From: Fennellomyces sp. T-0311
Taxonomy: Eukaryota > Mucoromycota > Mucoromycetes > Mucorales > Lichtheimiaceae
NCBI GenBank assembly: GCA_025266875.1
Contig: JALLLT010000009.1
Span: 1,092,423 to 1,156,422 of the forward strand
DNA length: 64,000 nt
Direction: 5' to 3'
Part shown: one piece after another, positions 58,275-64,000 of the stretch
How the letters are laid out: every line of letters begins with the position of its first letter
Position numbering within the stretch: the first letter of the stretch is position 1
The notes under the pieces: generated by a model
Seen by the model: only the letters and a program-made list of their open reading frames with translations
What the model was told of the DNA's origin: nothing
Database searches by the model: none
Made by a program: the position numbers and the translations under genes

Positions 58275-59489
58275 TCAGTTTTCTTTTTTTTCTTTACACA
58301 CATTCATCGCTCTCTTTTTTTTGAAAATATGATATATTTATTCTTTCCATTGATTCTTTCATTATGCCCTTCTCTCAGCCTCAATCCCATATGTTGTATA
58401 TACCATCCAAATCCTCCTACTTTAATTTCTTAATGCTTTCTTTATTTATGTGCTTCAGTTCTTTTCCCTGAAAAAGCCGAAAAAGAGATACTACGTATGT
58501 GTCTCACAGATACCAAACCATTGCTATTACTATTACTATTACTATATCATTATATTTACATATACTACTACTATTATTATAAAGGAACAGAAACGAACCG
58601 TTTTTTTTCATGTGATCCTTTGTCTTTTTAGTTTGTGTGATCCGGCTTGTTGGGTTTTTCCATCTGAAATGCAGCGCTTATCGAACGATTCTCTGTCTCC
58701 TTTTTTTTGTTCTGTTACAGTGATAGAATAAGTTACTTTCCCAAGAAAGGTAGATCTACAATGCCTGTCATGTGCATAAGTTTTGGTGGATCACCGGAAC
58801 ATCAATGAGGTCGCCATATGGAGTGATTTTCAAAATGACTCCTTGTACAAGTTCCCATGGTGATTACGTGTTTGTGTATGTGTTTGCCTAAATATTCGTA
58901 CTAGAAAAAAGTACCAAAAATGTCGAATATTATCAAATTCAAACTTTTGCATGATGCATATTCATGGCGATAATCCAAACAAAAAAGAAACGCATTATCA
59001 AAAGCACTCTAATACTTTTCTGGTAATAATCCGTTGCCTATCGATCTCATTTTGGGGGAGGATACCGCAAATTGCTTGGATAAGCCCATGCGTCAAACTC
59101 ATGAGAAAGTGTGCATTTTTGCTTGTTATAGTATGACCCATGCTCGCCGGTATAACCGATGAACCAGCTCCACACGTACAACATGTTGAAAAAAGAAGTG
59201 GGTTCAAATACTTCACATACCGGTCTTGCTCCGTTTTCGCCAAAAATCTATGCACTTTGCTTATTATGTCATCTTACTTTTTCTATTTACGATACAGTTG
59301 TATAATTGACGGTCATTGGACGACAGGATTGCTTTTCTTTAAAACACAATAGGCCATCACCGAGTATCGTCATTACGTAGAAACTGATTGTTTGTAAATA
59401 TGTACACTCTGTTACTATATATTACTCATATTACGATTACTATGTATTAGTAAAACTACTATATATTACAAATAAACCCAGTAGGAATT
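58275..59489. other. Intergenic, no supported gene
   Basis: AT-rich spacer between convergent genes. A trinucleotide repeat lies at 58523-58580. Open frames here (58450-58731, 58951-59136, 58998-59255) are not supported by any motif. Confidence 0.4.
58523..58580. repeat. (TTACTA)n / (ACT)n microsatellite
   Basis: About nine imperfect trinucleotide-based units (ATTACTATTACT ... ACTACTACTATTATTAT), interrupted by a short AT-rich piece. Confidence 0.85.
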
Positions 59490-60695
59490 TCATGCTGCAG
59501 GTCGCTTCCTGTATAAATTGCGTTTGGATTTCTGTAGACGAGGTCGAGCTTCATCCCAAGGCCCATGAATCTCGCTATAAAGTATATGTAAGTACGCTTT
59601 TTTTTTACCAGTTCACAATGCATCATTGACTTACTTTTTGTACTTTTGAATGAATATAAGCCAATACGGGCAAATAAATGTAATAAAGCAGAACCCCAAC
59701 ATGTAAAGAAAGACTATGGCTTTCGATATCCGGAGGAACATAATGACGACCACCAGTAATATGCTGATAGTCAAAGTAATGTGTACCTTTGGATTCAATT
59801 CCTTGAAAAACAATCATTTTCTTAGCGTTTTGCATCTTTGAACCAACTTGGGCTTACCTGCAAGTAGCGACGTAAGATGGGAAACAATGCAAACCACTCG
59901 ACAGCAAATGATAAAAGCCCAAAGACATCCATATTAGTGTCAAGTCGAGAAGCAAGTAAAACCGATGCAAAGATTGCCGCATTTGTTGATAATGAGCCTG
60001 GAATTCTATTGATAGAGCTAAGTTCTGATGAAACATGCAAGGTCGAAAAGGACTTACTTTACGCGTAATCTGCTATGCGAGATATAATCGTGAAAAAGCA
60101 CATTGGCGAGAAAACAACATACGGTCAGTGCCCAAATGGTATCATCACTAATCTGACTGGTAAGCGTCTTTAATATGGGAGATAGACCGAGGAGCGTAGA
60201 AAAGAAAAAGACGGCACTTTTGACGACGCGTTTTCCTATCCAAAACACGCTCAACAAACAATAACTTTTACCGCAGCCACTCTTACGTTCGAAAGTGTGG
60301 TTTGTCATTACAAGATCGCAAAACACGTAACCGATGCCAGTAAGTAACGATCCTGCCCAAATGAGATGACTAGCTGCCAACGTGCCCATTTGCAAGAATA
60401 TAAAGATGGCAATAAAAACAACCACACTGCTTATATGCTGAGTAATGATGCCCGATTCGCACACCATTTTCCAGTAATCGTATGTATGTACGTTGACTAT
60501 GTATAGGTTTATAATGAGCTGGCTTCGCGATCGCATCGCATAAATCATACCGTTCTTTTGCAGCTCATCGAGAAATGTACTATCCACATAATTGTCTGGA
60601 TAATTTTGCTTTACCCATAAAAGCTTGCGCCATGGTGCATTGTTAATGTTATATTGGTAATCGGACGTCTGGAATTGATGCACAGGGGCATCCAT
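59490..60695 (-). CDS. GPI2: GPI-GlcNAc transferase subunit Gpi2/PIG-C
   Basis: Minus-strand exons 60695-60058, 60005-59858, 59801-59635 and 59574-59490 join in phase to 345 aa. Family marks are PWRKLLWVKQNYPDNYVD, SSVVVFIAIFIFL, LGLSPILKTLTSQISDDTIW, the very conserved SLSTNAAIFASVLLASRL, EWFALFPILRRYL and IHGPWDEARP. Six to eight hydrophobic helices place it in the ER membrane. Gpi2 is a core subunit of the complex that transfers GlcNAc to phosphatidylinositol, the first step of GPI anchor synthesis. The start was taken at the first in-frame ATG; an additional 5' exon cannot be excluded. Confidence 0.95.
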
Positions 60696-61547
60696 TGAAC
60701 CATTCGCGTTCGAAAGCAACAAGTTTCTGAACGAGCCTTCTCTCCGATCTGGCGTTGTGACATTCTAAAAATAGGCGCTCTAGATTTGTGTTGTGTTTCC
60801 ATGTTACAGAATCACAGTGTGTCAAAAACCATTCACAAAAGACAAGCATACTAAATGAATATAGTGATATGTGGTTAAGCTAATGCTGCAGAACATGATC
60901 ATAGACCCACAATCAGCTGTAAACGATACATTGCATTAATGGTTGTCTTGCGCCTCAAAACTCAAGTAATGCGTTGCATATGAGAAACATTCGCCTTTTG
61001 CATAACATTCTCCACAGAAAGTTCAAATATTCAAGGAGTAGCAGCCTAAACAACGTCCGAATCCTTTTTTTTCTGAGGTGCAGTGGCTATATAAAGGCAG
61101 CGCGACTTTATAGCAATCCCTTGCTTCCGCTGCTTTTAAATAGAGCCTAAGCAGCTGTTGGAACGGAGTCGCTTCCGAAGTGAACAACCCAAGGGTATTC
61201 GCAATCCAGTACGTACCAATTTTGTTATTGTATCATTTGGATCGCCTTCATATTATCGGCATCATAGGCACAGCAATCGATTATTCCCCCAACACACTTG
61301 CTGTGCGAAGGCAACTGGGTATTGGGCGAAGGAGTACCTAGAGTTTGTAGAGTGAGCATTGTACAAGCAAGGCGCTTACACCAAGAGTCTCGATACTAGC
61401 TGACAAAAGCATAAAGGCTGCGACTTGCAAGTGAATTTGCCAGCAAAATCCCCTCCCCCCCCCCAAAAAAAAAACGGGCACTCTATGCAATCAAAAGATA
61501 CCGTGACGACGGTCGTCTGCTGCAAAAATTCAGCCATGCCCAAAAAG
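60696..61547. other. Intergenic upstream of GPI2 and the transposase relic
   Basis: No supported gene. Contains a C-run followed by an A-run (61449-61470). The frame at 61158-61355 has no recognised motif but may include degraded upstream transposase sequence. Confidence 0.35.
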
Positions 61548-62128
61548 TACCATTGTCAACACTTGCGGAATACATGCGTGTATGGGGATACTCATACCGC
61601 AAGGATATCAAGGGCGTATGTTACGACGGGCATGAGCGTCCAGACATCGTCGAGTATCGTATCCAATGGGCAAAGGAGATGGTCGAGCTCAAGAAGTGTA
61701 TGAAGAGCTTTAGTGGCGTTCAAGAAAGGGGAAAAGACAACGCTGAGATCCGGCCAACATATGTCGTGCCCGAAGTCACCATGGTCACCCCACAACGAAT
61801 CCACCTTCTATGCAAACAATGACAAACAGGACACGCAGCCCCTTGAAGACAAACATCCCTTGCGGAAGAATTCTCCTGGTCAGTCCATCATGGTCAGCGG
61901 GTTTCAATGTCCCTGCCACGGAATGATGCGCGTCAAATGTGGACATCTCATAAATTCTTCATGGTCAGGGCAAGCCGTAAAGGATGTTGGTATGCCAAAG
62001 AGCTTCTCAAACAGCTAAAGGAGGATCTAATTCTATTTTTTAAAAACTTGCACCCTGGAGCTCAAGCGCTGTTCCTATTTGACCCTAGCAGCCTGCAGAC
62101 TGGTCTCTCTCCCTTTGGTACAGCATGA
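61548..62128 (+). pseudogene. Broken fungal DDE transposase fragment
   Basis: Three plus-strand frames in succession give pieces of one protein. The first has LAEYMRVWGYSYRKDIKGV and YDGHERPDIVEYR. The second has HNESTFYANNDKQ, then GQSIMVSGFQCPCHG. The third has LHPGAQALFLFDPSS. These match a widespread fungal transposase family that I know by its HDESTFYAND, VSDFLCPCHG and ALFLFD motifs. At least two frameshifts are needed, the first catalytic Asp is replaced by Asn (HNEST), and the frame ends shortly after the second Asp. It is clearly inactive. Confidence 0.75.
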
Positions 62129-62324
62129 AGACATGTAAAATAAAAACTTTTGAGGCCAAAAACCTCCGTACACAACCTTTTGCGTATTATGAGACCCACG
62201 AACTGCTCTAGCTGACAGAGAGTGTACGAGTGCGGTCGAGGTTGAGGGGCTACTTTCCCTCGTTCAATCCTTCCGATTAACTTCTCATGCCATCCAGACG
62301 CTTTGTATCACTAGCTCTTTTGAC

Positions 62325-62780
62325 TTGGACTATTACGTATTAGGAGGGTAGTGAAACAGCCACAGATGGCAATAATAGAAGATATTTCCTATACATTGGA
62401 TAACACATATCAGTTCAACATCATTACAAAATGTACTACAAAATGATTTGTCTCCACATGTTAAGGATCGCAGCGCATGAACAAGTGTGATAAACTCCAA
62501 AGGACATGGAACTGACCCAATATAGCAATGCGACCATTACCCTGCAAGGCAGATATCAAAGACATCCTCGGATCCGCATGATCAGAGTAAATGAAAGGAT
62601 CCTATACGTCCTCCATCTATTCAGGGAATTTTGAAGACGGAACACTATCTAAACTGCCATCACTGATTCAATACACAGAAAGATATTAAGCATAGAGCGC
62701 TGCATTCAATGAGACATATTTGAAACTTGAAAGATAATTGTTTTAGTCTCTTTTTTATATTTTACACAATATGATGCACC
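62325..62780 (+). repeat. Dispersed repeat, copy B (about 455 bp)
   Basis: The partner of 27020-27480 in the same orientation, about 75% identical by eye. It begins about 200 bp downstream of the transposase relic. Confidence 0.8.
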
Positions 62781-64000
62781 TGATGAAGTCTTTCCCTTCG
62801 TCACACCGTTAGTACGGAATGACAAGTAGCTTGGGCGAAAGTCAGTTAATAAGGATGGATGGGGATTTCCCCGTGGTGCATGGGCTCACGAGCGCCAAGT
62901 CAAGCAAAAAAGATGTGTAAGCAGTTAATGTTTTCATTCAAGTGTCAGTGTATCCTTTATCATATGATATGTTTCACATGAAGTACTAGCGCCACGTTTG
63001 GTACGGATGGCTGTGATAAAATCAGCTCTTGCACTTTCCATAGTTTTGTATTGATCCCGGTGATTAGTGATATATTAAAGTTCAATCGGTATGTACACTT
63101 CGTTTCTGAACCAGATGGTGTACAATAGTACATATTTGAATGCAAGGGTAAGCATTGAGGTCTGCATGGTATAACAATTAGTGTGCTTTTATGCATTAGC
63201 TTAATGACTGTCGATTGAATCATATGATGAGGCAGTGTTACAATCGCATACACCCATCAAGATATAGGTTCGATTGGCAGTATCATATTTTGATTTGGTC
63301 AATACGTAAACATGTATACAGTGAGCTATATTGAGCCTTGTGAATATGTATTGATCCAAGTCTAACGAATCTATGCATGCATAGTTATGCAAAACAGCTC
63401 TGGACTTTTGCGTCTACTTTGGATCTCCAACCATCTTATGGTGTTACTTATCTTTTACAGGGCTACTTTGCTATGCGCAAAAATATCAAAAACTTACTTA
63501 CTGATCGCTTGACACATAGGATGTACCAATCATTATCTACCAAAATCTCATAATACTGTAGACTTGGACATGGACTTTGACTTTTCTGGAAAATTCTACT
63601 GAGAACAAATGGATGAATTGGCGGTCTCAAAGACTTTCTGGTTACTTCTGTAGACGTATGGATATATATCTTGCAGATTAAGAAATATGCTAATCGACAT
63701 CCAGTATGATTAAGTTCAATATGGCGATGGACAGCGTGAATTATATTCTGCACTTATACTAGTGGTCATCTCGACAAGCAAATCTTTGTTATCCAGGCAA
63801 GTCACTTGATATTACTATGCAACCATACCTACAGTTTCGGAATCAACCAAATAGAGTATACTTTTGTAAGCAAGTTTGTGAACACCACCTGCACTCCCCC
63901 CCCCTTAAATTGATGAAGGACATGATATATAAGATTTTTATCCATGAGAACTTTATGATGTTATTATCCAGCTCTACCTTCCCACTCATAAAAGAATGAA
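62781..64000. other. AT-rich right end with unassigned minus-strand open frames
   Basis: Minus-strand frames at 62960-63253 (97 codons), 63201-63392 and 63463-63753 (96 codons) have moderately protein-like sequence (for example CTYRLNFNISLITGINTKLW and SLQYYEILVDNDWYILC). They might be exons of one gene, but I could not join them in phase and recognise no family. A gene that continues beyond the window is possible. Confidence 0.3.

Noticed and set aside
1..64000. tRNA, rRNA and CRISPR arrays
   Set aside because: No GGTTCGAATCC-type B box with a matching cloverleaf was found, no rRNA-like stretches were seen, and no regularly spaced direct repeats exist apart from coding minisatellites.

Overview
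The window looks like nuclear DNA of a Mucoromycota fungus, most likely Mucorales. The evidence is many short introns (about 50-75 nt, GT-AG with CTRAY-like branch sites, a few GC-AG), AT-rich spacers with long T and pyrimidine runs, a clearly fungal gene set (SEC16, SEC1, LOS1, RSC8/SWI3, SRK1/RCK2, PEX4, GPI2, a Rua1-type factor), and transposon families known from this phylum (KDZ with CxC motifs, WRKY-GCM1 fingers, F-box families). The genus cannot be fixed by reading. Splice sites were chosen by hand; in every gene where an exon list is given, the phases close exactly.

Left accessory block (1-10 kb). A candidate DNA transposon of about 6.7 kb is bounded by 27-bp terminal inverted repeats (133-159 and 6765-6791). 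It carries a decayed DDE transposase with a complete WRN-like DEDDy exonuclease placed between the second and third acidic residues, plus a chimeric gene joining a WRKY-GCM1-like zinc finger in frame to a 441-bp genomic copy of the neighbouring gene. That neighbour (6850-9271) is intact, has nine exons and carries a PD-(D/E)XK-like D...ExK signature. A near-perfect foldback element sits in a transposase intron, and a third, degenerate copy of the neighbour lies at about 9.56-9.86 kb.

Housekeeping block 1 (10.5-21 kb): an ankyrin protein, mitochondrial acyl carrier protein (minus), SEC16 (1,806 aa; ER exit sites), a small minus-strand gene, and an RSC8/SWI3-type SWIRM-ZZ-SANT chromatin remodelling subunit.

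Sparse block (21-29.6 kb): two tandem paralogous single-domain WWE-like microproteins, a KDZ transposase remnant, and a 460-bp dispersed repeat that recurs at 62.3 kb.

Block 2 (29.6-36 kb): a DUF4112 membrane protein with a 22-nt microexon, an uncharacterised coiled-coil protein, an uncharacterised possibly GTPase-like protein, and a GATA factor with an atypical first finger. The stretch from 36 to 40.9 kb is AT-rich and holds an F-box gene, a decayed copy of its 3' half, and one small hypothetical gene.

Block 3 (41-60.7 kb): LOS1/exportin-T (tRNA export) is divergent from SEC1 (exocytic SNARE regulator, with a 7-nt microexon). These are followed by an SRK1/RCK2 stress kinase convergent with PEX4 (peroxisomal ubiquitin conjugation), a small cysteine-rich ORF, an F-box/WD40 protein, a Rua1-type zinc-finger factor, and GPI2/PIG-C (GPI anchor synthesis). 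The right end (61-64 kb) holds a broken DDE transposase and the second dispersed repeat copy. No rRNA, tRNA or CRISPR was recognised.
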